Of a stretch of DNA of 64,000 bases, positions 17,731 through 26,178 are shown piece by piece. A program made the translations under genes and the position numbers. Source of the DNA: Amycolatopsis albispora (lineage in GTDB: Bacteria; Actinomycetota; Actinomycetes; Mycobacteriales; Pseudonocardiaceae); assembly GCF_003312875.1 (NCBI RefSeq), contig NZ_CP015163.1, positions 6,386,001-6,450,000 on the forward strand, given 5' to 3'. Each line of letters starts with the position of its first letter. The first letter of the stretch is position 1. The notes under the pieces are model-generated. The model ran no database searches. It was not told the DNA's origin and saw nothing but the letters and a program-made list of their open reading frames with translations.

Positions 17731-19733
17731 TCCATCCGTTCCTCGACGACCGCGAGCACCGAGCCCGTATCGACGGCCTGTCCCATCGCGACGTTCACCG
17801 AGGCGACCGTGCCGTCATGGGGGGCCGCCACCGTGTGCTCCATCTTCATGGCCTCCAGCACGAGGATCGGGGTACCGGCCGTGACCTCCTGCCCGAGCTC
17901 GACCGCCACGCGCACGACCGTCCCCGGCATCGGCGCGAGCAGCGACCCCGGTTCCCGGACCGCGGTGGGGTCGGGAAACCGGGCCTTCTCGGTGAGCCGG
18001 GTGCTTTCCAGCGCGCTGTCGACGTAGGCTTCGTCGCCGTAGCGGCTCACCGACATCGCGCACCGAGTACCGCCGACGGCGATGTCCACTCGGTCCGGCG
18101 CCAGCGTGAAGGCGTGGACGGCGCCCAGCGCCTGCCCGGCCACGCTCCCGGTCACCTCACCGTCCCGGATCCGGTACGTCACGTCGATGTCCTCGCCGTC
18201 GGCGACGAAGGCCACCCGCTGCGGGCCGTTGTCCACGTTGCGCCAGCCGGATGGGACGGTGGCCAGCGCCCGTGCCCTCGCCCTGCGTTCGGCCTGTCCG
18301 GCCAGCGCCGCCGCGAGCGCATGCGTCGACACTGCCTGCGGGTCACGCCAGCAGCGTTCCACCTCGACCGGGTCGTGCCTGCTCAGGTAGCCAGTGTCGA
18401 TCGCGCCCGAGCGGAACTCGTCCTCGCGCAGGATGCCGATGAGCAAGTCCCGGTTGGTGACGACACCGTGCAATCTGCTGTCCGCGAGGGTCCGGGCCAG
18501 TGTCCGGATCGCTTCGTCTCGGGTGCGGCCGTGCGCGATCACTTTCGCCAGCATGGGGTCGTAGTGCGGGCTCACCACGGAACCGTCCGCCACGCCCGCG
18601 TCGACCCGGACACCGGGCAGGCGGGGAATGTCGAAGCGGTGCAGCGTGCCGGTGGCGGGTAGGAAACCGGCGGCGGTGTCCTCGGCGTACAGCCGGGCCT
18701 CCACGGCGTGTCCGGAGATGGTCGCCTCCAGCGCCTCCTGCGGCAACGGCGCGCCCTCAGCGACAAGGAGCTGCAGCCGCACCAGGTCCAGTCCGGTCAC
18801 CAGCTCGGTCACCGGATGCTCCACCTGCAGCCGGGTGTTGACCTCGAGGAAGTAGAACTGGCCGCTGGAATCGAGGACGAACTCGACGGTGCCGGCGCCG
18901 ACGTAGCCGATCGCCTTGCCGGCGGCGACGGCGGCCTGGCCCAGTTCGGCGCGCAGCCGATCGTCGACCGCGGGGGACGGCGCCTCTTCGAGGATCTTCT
19001 GGTAGCGCCGCTGGATGGAGCATTCGCGCTCGAACAGGTCCACCACGGTGCCGTGCCGGTCGCCGAAGATCTGCACCTCGATGTGGCGGGGAGAGTCGAC
19101 GTAGCGTTCGAGGAACACGGTCGCGTTGCCGAACGCCGAGGCGGCCTCGCGCCTGGCGGAGGTGACCGCGTCGGCCAGCCCGGCTTTGGCCTCGACCACC
19201 CGCATGCCGCGGCCGCCACCGCCGTAGGCGGCCTTGACCAGGACGGGGTAGCCGATCTCGGCGGCCACCTGAGCCTCGAGCGAGCGCGGGTCGACCTCCT
19301 CGTCGTCGATCACGATTCCGGGCAGCACCGGCACACCCGCGTGGGCCATGAGTTCCTTGGCCGCGGTCTTCGAGCCCATCGCCTCGATCGCGGCCGGCGG
19401 CGGCCCGACGAACACCAGTCCCGCGTCCTCGCACGCTCTGGCGAACCCCGCGTTCTCCGACAGGAAGCCATAGCCGGGATGAACGGCGTCCGCCCCGGTC
19501 CGCCGGGCCGCGTCCAGCAGCAGGTCGGCACGCAGATACGTGTCGGCCGGCGCCACGCCCGGCAGATGCACGGACTGATCGGCCTCCGCGACGAAGGGGG
19601 CGTGCGCGTCCGCGTCGGAGAACACCGCCACCGTGCCGATGTCGAGCTCACGGGCCGTGCGCATCACCCGGGAGGCGATCTCACCCCGGTTGGCCACCAG
19701 CAGCTTGTTGATCCTGGACACCGTCGACTCCAT
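17727..19733 (-). CDS. Acyl-CoA carboxylase alpha subunit (biotin carboxylase + biotin carrier)
   Basis: The start is ATG at 19733, overlapping the stop of the beta subunit (TGATG), giving 668 residues; the longer open frame upstream only mirrors the beta gene. The N-terminal biotin carboxylase begins INKLLVANRGEIASRVMRTA. The ATP-grasp shows KAAYGGGGRGMRVVE, ERECSIQRRYQKILEEAPSP and VEFVLDSSGQFYFLEVNTRL, followed by QVEHPVTE. A linker/BT region leads to the biotinyl domain, with biotin Lys630 in LEAMKMEHTV. It carboxylates biotin with ATP and bicarbonate for the neighbouring carboxyltransferase. Methylcrotonyl-CoA-type or geranyl-CoA-type carboxylases have exactly this domain order; the gene partners favour a branched enoyl-CoA substrate. 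Confidence 0.93.
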   Translation of the reverse strand: MESTVSRINKLLVANRGEIASRVMRTARELDIGTVAVFSDADAHAPFVAEADQSVHLPGVAPADTYLRADLLLDAARRTGADAVHPGYGFLSENAGFARACEDAGLVFVGPPPAAIEAMGSKTAAKELMAHAGVPVLPGIVIDDEEVDPRSLEAQVAAEIGYPVLVKAAYGGGGRGMRVVEAKAGLADAVTSARREAASAFGNATVFLERYVDSPRHIEVQIFGDRHGTVVDLFERECSIQRRYQKILEEAPSPAVDDRLRAELGQAAVAAGKAIGYVGAGTVEFVLDSSGQFYFLEVNTRLQVEHPVTELVTGLDLVRLQLLVAEGAPLPQEALEATISGHAVEARLYAEDTAAGFLPATGTLHRFDIPRLPGVRVDAGVADGSVVSPHYDPMLAKVIAHGRTRDEAIRTLARTLADSRLHGVVTNRDLLIGILREDEFRSGAIDTGYLSRHDPVEVERCWRDPQAVSTHALAAALAGQAERRARARALATVPSGWRNVDNGPQRVAFVADGEDIDVTYRIRDGEVTGSVAGQALGAVHAFTLAPDRVDIAVGGTRCAMSVSRYGDEAYVDSALESTRLTEKARFPDPTAVREPGSLLAPMPGTVVRVAVELGQEVTAGTPILVLEAMKMEHTVAAPHDGTVASVNVAMGQAVDTGSVLAVVEERMD

Positions 19734-21331
19734 CACATCCGGAACACGCCGAAACCGCGCCGTCCCGCCACCTCCTGGGAATGCGCCGCGGACAACGCGA
19801 TACCCAGCACCGTGCGGGTCTGCCGCGGGTCGATCACCCCGTCGTCGTAGAGCCGGGCGGACATGAAGAAGGCATGCGACTCGCGCTCGATCTGCGCCTC
19901 GATGGCGCGCCGCTGCTTCTCGTCGGCCTCGACGTCGAACGGCTTGCCCGCGGCTTCGGCGGCCTGACGGCCCACGATCGAGAGCACGCCCGCCAGTTGC
20001 TGCGGCCCCATCACCGCGCACTTGGCGTTGACCCAGCTGAAGACGAAGCGGGGATCGTAGGCACGGCCCGACATGCCGTAGTTGCCCGCTCCGAACGACG
20101 CCCCGATGTTAATCGTGATGTGCGGGACCGTGCTGTTGGTCACCGCGTTGATCATCTTGGCGCCGTCCTTGATGATCCCCCCCTGCTCGTACCGGGTGCC
20201 GACCATGTAGCCAGTGGTGTTCTGCAGGAAGATCAACGGAGTGCTGGACTGGTTCGCCAGCAGGATGAACTCGCTGGCCTTCTCGGACTCCTCGGAGAAC
20301 AGCACGCCGCGCGCGTTGGCCAGGACCCCGACCGGATAACCGTGGATCGAGGCCCACCCGGTGACCAGGCTGGTGCCATAGCGCGCCTTGTACTCCCCGA
20401 ACCGGGAACCATCCACAACCCTGGCCAGGACCTCCCGAGGGTCGAACGGCACCCGGAAGTCGGCCGAGGCGACACCAAGCAGCTCCTCCGGGTCGTAGCG
20501 CGGCTCATCAGGCAGCTCCGTCGGCGGCGGCCCCAACTTGCGCCAGTTGGTCTCGGCCACTATCTGCCTGCCGATCCGGATACAGTCCAGCTCGTCCACG
20601 GCGAAATGATCCGCCAGCCCGGACACCCGCGCGTGCATGTCCGCCCCACCGAGCTCCTCGTCGTCGGCCTCCTCCCCGGTGGCCATCTTCACCAGCGGCG
20701 GCCCACCGAGAAACACCTTCGCCTGGCGATCGACCAGCACAGCATAGTCACACATGCCCGGCACGTACGCCCCACCGGCGGTGGAGTTGCCGAACACCAG
20801 CGCGACGGTCGGCACCCCCATCGCGGACAGCTCGGTGAGGTCGTGGAAGATCTTGCCTGCGGGGACGAACAGCTCGGCCTGCGTCGGCAGGTCGGCACCC
20901 CCGGACTCGACCAGATTGATCACCGGCAACCGGTTGCGGCGCGCGATCTCCAGCGCTCGGAGCGTCTTGCGCAGCGAGTACGGGTTCATCGCCCCGCCGC
21001 GCACCGTCGGGTCGTGGGCGATGATCATACATTCGACGTCCGAGACGACGCCGACGCCGGTGACCACGCTGGCGCCCACCAGGAAGTCGGTGCCCCACGC
21101 GGCCAGCGGCGACAACTCGAGAAACGGCGCGTCGCGGTCAACCAGTAGCTCGATCCGCTCCCGCACCGGCAACCGTCCCCGCTTGCGATGCCGCTCGAGG
21201 TACTTCGGGCCGCCTCCCGCACGAACGATCTCCAGCTGCTCGTCGAGTTCGGCCAGCGCGGCGAGATTGGCCTTCCGGTTGAGCAGGTAGGTCTCGCTGG
21301 CCGTGTCGAGCGTTGATTTCAGCACCGGCAT
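19733..21331 (-). CDS. Acyl-CoA carboxylase beta subunit (carboxyltransferase)
   Basis: The protein has 532 residues with both crotonase-like carboxyltransferase halves. The N half shows RHRKRGRLPVRERIELLVDR, NLVESGGADLPTQAELF and FGNSTAGGAYVPGMCDYAVL. The C half shows LIFLQNTTGYMVGTRYEQGG, INIGASFGAGNYGMSGRAYD and FVFSWVNAKCAVMGPQQLAG. These match the methylcrotonyl-/geranyl-CoA carboxylase branch rather than propionyl-CoA carboxylase (NTTGYMVG and FSWVNAK are characteristic), a call based on recalled family patterns. It transfers the carboxyl from biotin to the gamma carbon of a branched enoyl-CoA. It lies directly upstream of and is coupled to the alpha subunit, 33 bp after the acyl-CoA dehydrogenase. 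Confidence 0.92.
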   Translation of the reverse strand: MPVLKSTLDTASETYLLNRKANLAALAELDEQLEIVRAGGGPKYLERHRKRGRLPVRERIELLVDRDAPFLELSPLAAWGTDFLVGASVVTGVGVVSDVECMIIAHDPTVRGGAMNPYSLRKTLRALEIARRNRLPVINLVESGGADLPTQAELFVPAGKIFHDLTELSAMGVPTVALVFGNSTAGGAYVPGMCDYAVLVDRQAKVFLGGPPLVKMATGEEADDEELGGADMHARVSGLADHFAVDELDCIRIGRQIVAETNWRKLGPPPTELPDEPRYDPEELLGVASADFRVPFDPREVLARVVDGSRFGEYKARYGTSLVTGWASIHGYPVGVLANARGVLFSEESEKASEFILLANQSSTPLIFLQNTTGYMVGTRYEQGGIIKDGAKMINAVTNSTVPHITINIGASFGAGNYGMSGRAYDPRFVFSWVNAKCAVMGPQQLAGVLSIVGRQAAEAAGKPFDVEADEKQRRAIEAQIERESHAFFMSARLYDDGVIDPRQTRTVLGIALSAAHSQEVAGRRGFGVFRM

Positions 21332-21364
21332 GCTTCTTCCCGCTTTCGATCGCGTCCGCGCCGG

Positions 21365-22519
21365 TCAGTACGACTTCGGCAGGCCCAGACCGTGCTGGGC
21401 CACGTAGTTGAGGATCATCTCCCGGCTGATCGGCGCGGTCCGCATCAACCGCAACGGCCCCCACAACGTGGCCAGCCCGTACTCGGTGGACATCCCGTTG
21501 CCGCCGTGGGTCTGAATCGCCTGGTCCAGCGCCGTCAATCCGGCCTCAGCGGCGGCGTACTTCGCCATGTTCGCCGCCTCACCAGACGCGGGGTCGCCCT
21601 CGTCGTGCAACCAGGCGGCCTGCCGGGTCATCAGCCGAGCCAGCTCGACCTGGATCTTGGCGTTCGCCAGCGGGTGGGCAACGCCCTGGTGCGACCCGAT
21701 CGGCACCCCCCACACATTCCGCTCGCGGGCGTACTCGGACGCCTTGGTCAGGCCATAGCGCGCGATCCCGTTCGCCAGCGCCGCACCCATGATCCGCTCC
21801 GGGTTCAGCCCCATGAACACCTGCTTGAGGCCTTCCCCCTCAACGCCGATCAGGTTCTCCGCAGGCACCCGCACATCGTCGAAGAACAACGTGAACTGCG
21901 TCTCCGGCGCGGTGACCTCCACCGGGATCGCGGTTCGCTCCAGCCCCGGCGCGTCGGTCGGCACGATCAGCAGACTGAGCCTGCCACGTCCGGACGCGTC
22001 GGTACCCGTGCGGGTCACCACCAGGACGGCCTCCGCCTCGTCCACCCCCGAGATGTAGTACTTGGTTCCGCGCAGCACGTAGTCGCCGCCGTCCCGGGTC
22101 GCCGCTGTAGAAATGTTGTGTGAATTCGACCCGGCGTCCGGCTCGGTGATCGCGAACGCCATGATCGTCTCACCGCTGGCGATGCCGGGCAGCCACCGCT
22201 TGCGCTGCTCGTCCGTGCCATGCGCCTGAATGATCGTGCCGCAGATCGCCGGCGAGACCACCATCATCAACAGCGGACAGCCCGCAGCGGCGAGTTCCTC
22301 GCTCACCAGTTGCAGCTCGTAGACGCCACCCCCGCCGCCGCCATGGGCCTCATCGATGTTCACCCCGAGAAAGCCCTGCCGTCCCACGGCCTGCCAGAGT
22401 TCGGTGCTCTTCTGGCCCGACTTCGCCCGCTCCACGAAGTACTCGTGGCCGAACGAGGCGGCGAGCTTGGACACCGCCTCGCGAAGTGCGCGCTGCTCGT
22501 CGGTCTCCCGAAAGTCCAC
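21365..22519 (-). CDS. Acyl-CoA dehydrogenase
   Basis: The chosen start is GTG at 22519 behind GGAGGAGAG, giving 384 residues (MDFRETDEQRALREAVSKLA); the upstream Arg-rich extension has no family match. The fold markers are in order: MAFAITEPDAGSNSHNIST (FAD/substrate region), VLRGTKYYISGVDEAEAVLV, GLNPERIMGAALANGIARYG and IQTHGGNGMSTEYGLATLWG with the C-terminal acidic region. It makes the 2-enoyl-CoA that the carboxylase or hydratase uses. It is the first gene of the minus-strand catabolic operon and is divergent from the thiolase-like gene across a 605-bp gap. The specific substrate is not readable. Confidence 0.9.
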   Translation of the reverse strand: MDFRETDEQRALREAVSKLAASFGHEYFVERAKSGQKSTELWQAVGRQGFLGVNIDEAHGGGGGGVYELQLVSEELAAAGCPLLMMVVSPAICGTIIQAHGTDEQRKRWLPGIASGETIMAFAITEPDAGSNSHNISTAATRDGGDYVLRGTKYYISGVDEAEAVLVVTRTGTDASGRGRLSLLIVPTDAPGLERTAIPVEVTAPETQFTLFFDDVRVPAENLIGVEGEGLKQVFMGLNPERIMGAALANGIARYGLTKASEYARERNVWGVPIGSHQGVAHPLANAKIQVELARLMTRQAAWLHDEGDPASGEAANMAKYAAAEAGLTALDQAIQTHGGNGMSTEYGLATLWGPLRLMRTAPISREMILNYVAQHGLGLPKSY

Positions 22520-23124
22520 CTTGGCTCTCCTCCACTCCGATGCCCTTCGCCGCACGAAGCACCTCTTCAGCGCTCCCGCAAGTCGAATCGCACCGACAAC
22601 CTGTCGGCGGACTCACCCACCGTCCGGACGCTTGACCAAATCTCGTGGCACCTCATGACGTTCCGGCCACACCCGGCGGCTGTGACACATCCGCCGAGTG
22701 TGCGCCATCACCTCTGAGCCTTCCCACGCTCCGTTAATCATGGTTAACATACTTGGAGAGAGGCGCCAACCACAACCCCCGCCGGCACGCGTGCCGCGCG
22801 CCGGTGGCAGTGGGCTGAGATGTCTAACACCAGCCGGGATCCCCGAACGCGCCGGTTGACAGGGATTGACAGAAGGAGAGGCGTGCGCGTCGAACAGCGA
22901 GAACCAATCACCAGACGAAGGGAACCCCGTCCCCAGGCGCCCCCTGGTGCCACTGTGGACGAATCCGAACCCAAGGACCGGCCAAGGAGCCGGGCGCGAA
23001 GGGCCAATCCTGACCGCCACCGTGACCCGGACACGGGCACTCCGAGTTCTCTTGTTGTTGACGATCCAAGGTGGTCCTGGCGATCACTGGGTCCTGGCCG
23101 AACCGGTGACATGCGAGGCGCACC
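22520..23124. other. Divergent intergenic region of the catabolic cluster
   Basis: These 605 bp separate the acyl-CoA dehydrogenase (minus) from the thiolase-like gene (plus). No frame looks coding. The A/T-rich part around 22730-22755 holds an inverted repeat and is the best place for the two promoters. A stretch near 22818 resembles part of a thi-box but lacks the rest of that riboswitch. Confidence 0.5.
22733..22748. promoter_or_regulatory. Inverted repeat GTTAATCATGGTTAAC, candidate operator
   Basis: Arms GTTAA and TTAAC flank a 6-bp centre in an otherwise GC-rich gap between the two catabolic operons. An A/T-rich palindrome at this spot is what a local repressor would bind; the TetR gene at 26179-26769 is the nearest candidate. 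Only one copy is seen in this gap. Confidence 0.4.
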
Positions 23125-24312
23125 ATGAGGTCACCAGCACTGTCCGGCAGCCCCGCTATCGCGGCGGTCGAAGAGCTTCCGCCCGGGCGCTATCCTGACT
23201 ACGACGGAGCGGCGATGCAGGAACTCGTCCTGCGCCACTTCGTGACCAACTCCGGGATCGGGCCGAACGCCGTGGACGGGCTGCTGGTCTGCCCTGCCGG
23301 CATGGCGGGCGGACAGGGCGCCGACGTCTTCAACCACGAGCGGATCAACGACGCGCTGGGCATCCGACCGCGGTTCTGCGAAACGATCAACGTGGGCGGC
23401 GCCACCTACACCGTCATGCTCACCCGCGCGGCGACGGCCATCAGGGCGGGGCTGGCGGACGCAGTGTTGTGCGTGGGCGCGGGCAAGTTCCCCAAGGTCG
23501 GCGCCGGCGGTGCCGACCTGATGGCCCGCATGATCAGCCACCCGGACTTCGAGTACCCCTACGGCAGCTTCATCCCCGCCCTCTACGCCCTGGCCGCCAC
23601 CCGGCACATGGCTGAGCGGGGCACCCCGCGGGAAGCGCTGGCCGCGGTCGCGGTCACCAGCCGGGAGTGGGCGCTGCGCCACCCTGACGCGCTGATGCGA
23701 CCGGCGGGCCCGCTGACCATCGAGCAGGTTCTCGACTCACGGCCGATCGCCTCGCCGTTTCACCTCCTGGACTGCTCGGTGCCGTGCGAAGGGGGCGCGG
23801 CGTTCCTGGTGATGCGCGGCGAGCTGGCACGTGAGCTCACCCAGCAGCCCGCCTACCTACTCGGCTTCGGGGAGCACCACGACCACGGCAACATCAGCCA
23901 CGCCAGCGACTTCGCCACCATGGGCGCGGGCGTCTCGGCCCGCACCGCGTTCGCCATGGCTGGCCTCGCCCCGTCGGACGTGGACATCGCCCAGCTCTAC
24001 GACGCCTTCAGCATCAACCCGATCCTGCTGTTGGAGGAGACCGGCCTCGCCGAGCCCGGCAAGGGTGGCCACTTCTACCTGAACGGTGCGGCCGCGCCGG
24101 ACGGGGTCCTTCCGGTCAACACCTACGGCGGACTGCTGTCCTTCGGACACACTGGAGACGCCTCCGGTATGTCGATGCTGATCGAGGGCGCCCGCCAGGT
24201 GATGGGCCAGGCGGGAGACCGGCAGGTCGAGGCGGACATCGCCCTGGTCCACACCTACGGCGGAATGATGGCCGACCACTCCACCGTGCTCCTGGGAAGG
24301 ACCGCACGATGA
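23125..24312 (+). CDS. Thiolase-fold protein lacking the catalytic Cys (Ltp2-like, possible aldolase)
   Basis: The protein has 395 residues with the SCP2-thiolase-like order: VDGLLVCPAGMAGGQGADVF, then CETINVGGATYTVMLTRAAT where true thiolases carry the nucleophilic Cys in the GGA region, then AQLYDAFSINPILLLEETGL, NTYGGLLSFGHTGDASGMSM and ALVHTYGGMMADHSTVLLGR. The acylated Cys and the second catalytic Cys are both replaced, and Tyr occurs twice in TYGG. Steroid side-chain aldolases of the Ltp2 type have this pattern and work with a DUF35 partner, which is the very next gene (4-bp overlap). I infer a retro-aldol cleavage of a beta-hydroxyacyl-CoA rather than thiolysis. The start ATG at 23125 could be slightly upstream. 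Confidence 0.82.
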   Translation: MRSPALSGSPAIAAVEELPPGRYPDYDGAAMQELVLRHFVTNSGIGPNAVDGLLVCPAGMAGGQGADVFNHERINDALGIRPRFCETINVGGATYTVMLTRAATAIRAGLADAVLCVGAGKFPKVGAGGADLMARMISHPDFEYPYGSFIPALYALAATRHMAERGTPREALAAVAVTSREWALRHPDALMRPAGPLTIEQVLDSRPIASPFHLLDCSVPCEGGAAFLVMRGELARELTQQPAYLLGFGEHHDHGNISHASDFATMGAGVSARTAFAMAGLAPSDVDIAQLYDAFSINPILLLEETGLAEPGKGGHFYLNGAAAPDGVLPVNTYGGLLSFGHTGDASGMSMLIEGARQVMGQAGDRQVEADIALVHTYGGMMADHSTVLLGRTAR

Positions 24313-24719
24313 CCACCACCGCACCCGTTCCCACCCTGTACGAGGACACCGCACCCTACTGGCGTGCGGCCGTCGAGGGCCGGTTCGCACTACCTCGGTG
24401 CCGCGCGTGCCGCAGGTTCCACCACCACCCGCGAGCATGGTGTCCCTACTGCTGGTGCACCGACCTCGAATGGGCGGAGCCCTCCGGCCGCGGCATCGTG
24501 CTGACCTACACGACCGTGCACCAGCCACCGTCCCCCGCGTTCACCGCACCCTACGTGCTGGCCGTGATCGAACTGGCGGAAGGACCTCGGATGATGGCCA
24601 ACGTCGTCGACTGCGCCCCGGACACGGTCCGCGTTGGCACCCCGGTCCAGGTCACGTTCGAACCACGCGGAGACGTCGCGATCCCGCAGTTCCGGCCGCG
24701 GGAGGAGACACCCTCATGA
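24309..24719 (+). CDS. DUF35 Zn-ribbon/OB-fold acyl-CoA binding protein
   Basis: The protein has 136 residues. A rubredoxin-like zinc knuckle CRACRRFHHHPRAWCPYC (four Cys, residues about 31-48) precedes an OB-fold with GRGIVLTYTTVHQPPSPAF and APYVLAVIELAEGPRMMANV. In ChsH2 and its relatives the DUF35 domain binds and stabilises a thiolase-fold aldolase. The gene overlaps the thiolase-like gene upstream and the hotdog gene downstream by 4 bp each (ATGA), so the three proteins are probably made in equal amount and form a complex. Confidence 0.88.
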   Translation: MTTTAPVPTLYEDTAPYWRAAVEGRFALPRCRACRRFHHHPRAWCPYCWCTDLEWAEPSGRGIVLTYTTVHQPPSPAFTAPYVLAVIELAEGPRMMANVVDCAPDTVRVGTPVQVTFEPRGDVAIPQFRPREETPS

Positions 24720-25714
24720 CCGTCAACTACGCCGACGCGCTCAACTACGTGGTCACCGGGTCGCACGCCGAAGCGCAGGCCTGGATCGGCCACGAGGTCA
24801 CCACCGAGGCGCCGTTTCCGGTCAACGAAGCGCAGATCGCGTACTTCTGCGCCCTCGTCGAGGACGCCGACGAGAACCACTGGGACGCCGACGCCGCGGG
24901 GAGGCGGTACGGGGCGCTGATCTCGCCGCCCGGAATGCTCATGGTCTGGGCGTTCCCGCTGCCGTGGAACCCGTGGGGCAGACCGGAGCACGCGCCGATC
25001 CTCGCCCTCGACGTGCCGCTGCCCGGCACCACGCTGATCAACGTCTCCACCGACACCCGGTTCCTCGCCCCGATGCGAGTCGGCGACCGGCTCACCTTCA
25101 GCGAGCGCGTGGAGTCCGTCTCCGCGGAGAAGCACACCGCGCTGGGCGTGGGCCACTTTGTCACCACACGGTCCGCATGCCGGAACCAGGAAGGCACGCT
25201 GGTCGCCACCAACGACAACGTGCTCTTCCGCTACCGCGCCTCCGACGCCAAGCCGCCCACGCGGCAGGCTGCCCCGGCCGCGGCTGACCCGGCGGACGCG
25301 GTCGAGGTTCTCCCCGAGGTGCGGATGCCGGTGACAGTCACCCGGTGCGTGCTCGACGCCGCGGCCACCCGCGACTTCTTCCGCGGCCACCACGACCACG
25401 CCTACGCGCGAGAACAGGGCGCCCGCGACGTCTACCTCAACACCATGTTTCTCCACGGCTTCGTCGACCGCGTCGGCAAGGCCTGGGCGGGCCCGGACGC
25501 CTGGCTAGCGCGCAGGCGGCTGCAGATGATCGCGCCGGTCTGCGCCGGCGACACCCTGCGCACCGACGGCCGCGTGCTCTCCATCGACGACACAGCGCAG
25601 CCCCGCCAGGCGACGCTAGCGATCGACTGCCACACCGAGCACGGCCTGGCCGCCCGATCCACCCTCGTCTTCAACCTCGACCAGCTACCCGGTCACGTCA
25701 CGACCAGCCGATGA
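24716..25714 (+). CDS. Tandem hotdog (MaoC/FAS1-dehydratase-like) hydratase
   Basis: The protein has 332 residues starting at ATG 24716 (MTVNYADALNYVVTGSHAEA). The N-terminal hotdog is of the FAS1-dehydratase type (AYFCALVEDADENHWDADAA and APMRVGDRLTFSERVESVSA). The C-terminal hotdog contains FFRGHHDHAYAREQGARDVY, followed by LNTMFLHGFVDRV; the D-x(4-5)-H hydratase residues are plausibly GHHDHAYA. In ChsH1-ChsH2 systems a MaoC hydratase works next to the DUF35-bound aldolase. Here the same three functions are packed in one operon, so a sequence of enoyl-CoA hydration followed by retro-aldol cleavage is suggested. Confidence 0.8.
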   Translation: MTVNYADALNYVVTGSHAEAQAWIGHEVTTEAPFPVNEAQIAYFCALVEDADENHWDADAAGRRYGALISPPGMLMVWAFPLPWNPWGRPEHAPILALDVPLPGTTLINVSTDTRFLAPMRVGDRLTFSERVESVSAEKHTALGVGHFVTTRSACRNQEGTLVATNDNVLFRYRASDAKPPTRQAAPAAADPADAVEVLPEVRMPVTVTRCVLDAAATRDFFRGHHDHAYAREQGARDVYLNTMFLHGFVDRVGKAWAGPDAWLARRRLQMIAPVCAGDTLRTDGRVLSIDDTAQPRQATLAIDCHTEHGLAARSTLVFNLDQLPGHVTTSR

Positions 25715-26178
25715 CACACCTCGTCTCCGACTCCCTGCTTGCCGCTACCGCGCCAACGGTCGCGGTAGTCTCAAACCGCGTGACGCGACCTGCTCGCCCG
25801 TCCGGGAACCACGCACCAGCCAAGTCACTTCTAGGCGTGGCCCCATGGCGGTGACCCCACCATCGGCGTTGGCCCGGTCCAGGTCCGCGGAAACCTCCCG
25901 CTGCCAGGCCAACGCCACCGACGCGACCGCACTGCGTTCGACCGTCAACACCAACTTCACGGAATCAAGCGTCCAGCCGCATCGAGTCCGGAGTGGACAT
26001 CTCCGCGTACGTCGTCGAATTCGCCACCGGAGGCCCAGCGCCGGTTCCCAGCCGAGGGCGACACCGACCGACATGGCCACCGCACGACCCGCGGCCGCGC
26101 CACGCACTGGCCACGGCGAACCGGACCCATGGTTTGGTTGTGCTGGAGGCTTGCCGCAGGACGGCCTGTGTCCGGGGG
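25715..26178. other. Spacer between convergent genes with a possible gene relic
   Basis: These 464 bp lie between the hotdog gene and the TetR gene. A minus-strand frame around 25770-25990 has fairly high G/C third positions (SVKLVLTVERSAVASVALAW, then DLDRANADGGVTAMGPRLEV), but it has no start and no recognisable family. It may be a relic. A hairpin at 25745-25768 is listed separately. Confidence 0.4.
25745..25768. terminator. Hairpin, likely bidirectional terminator
   Basis: CTACCGCG and CGCGGTAG form a perfect 8-bp stem with an 8-nt loop, 30 bp after the hotdog gene stop and between convergent genes. No T-tract follows. Confidence 0.55.

Noticed and set aside
22790..22880. GGGCTGAGATG motif suggestive of a TPP riboswitch
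   Set aside because: The second conserved helix (ACCTGATC..GGxTAATGCC) is absent, and the downstream gene is not thiamine-related.
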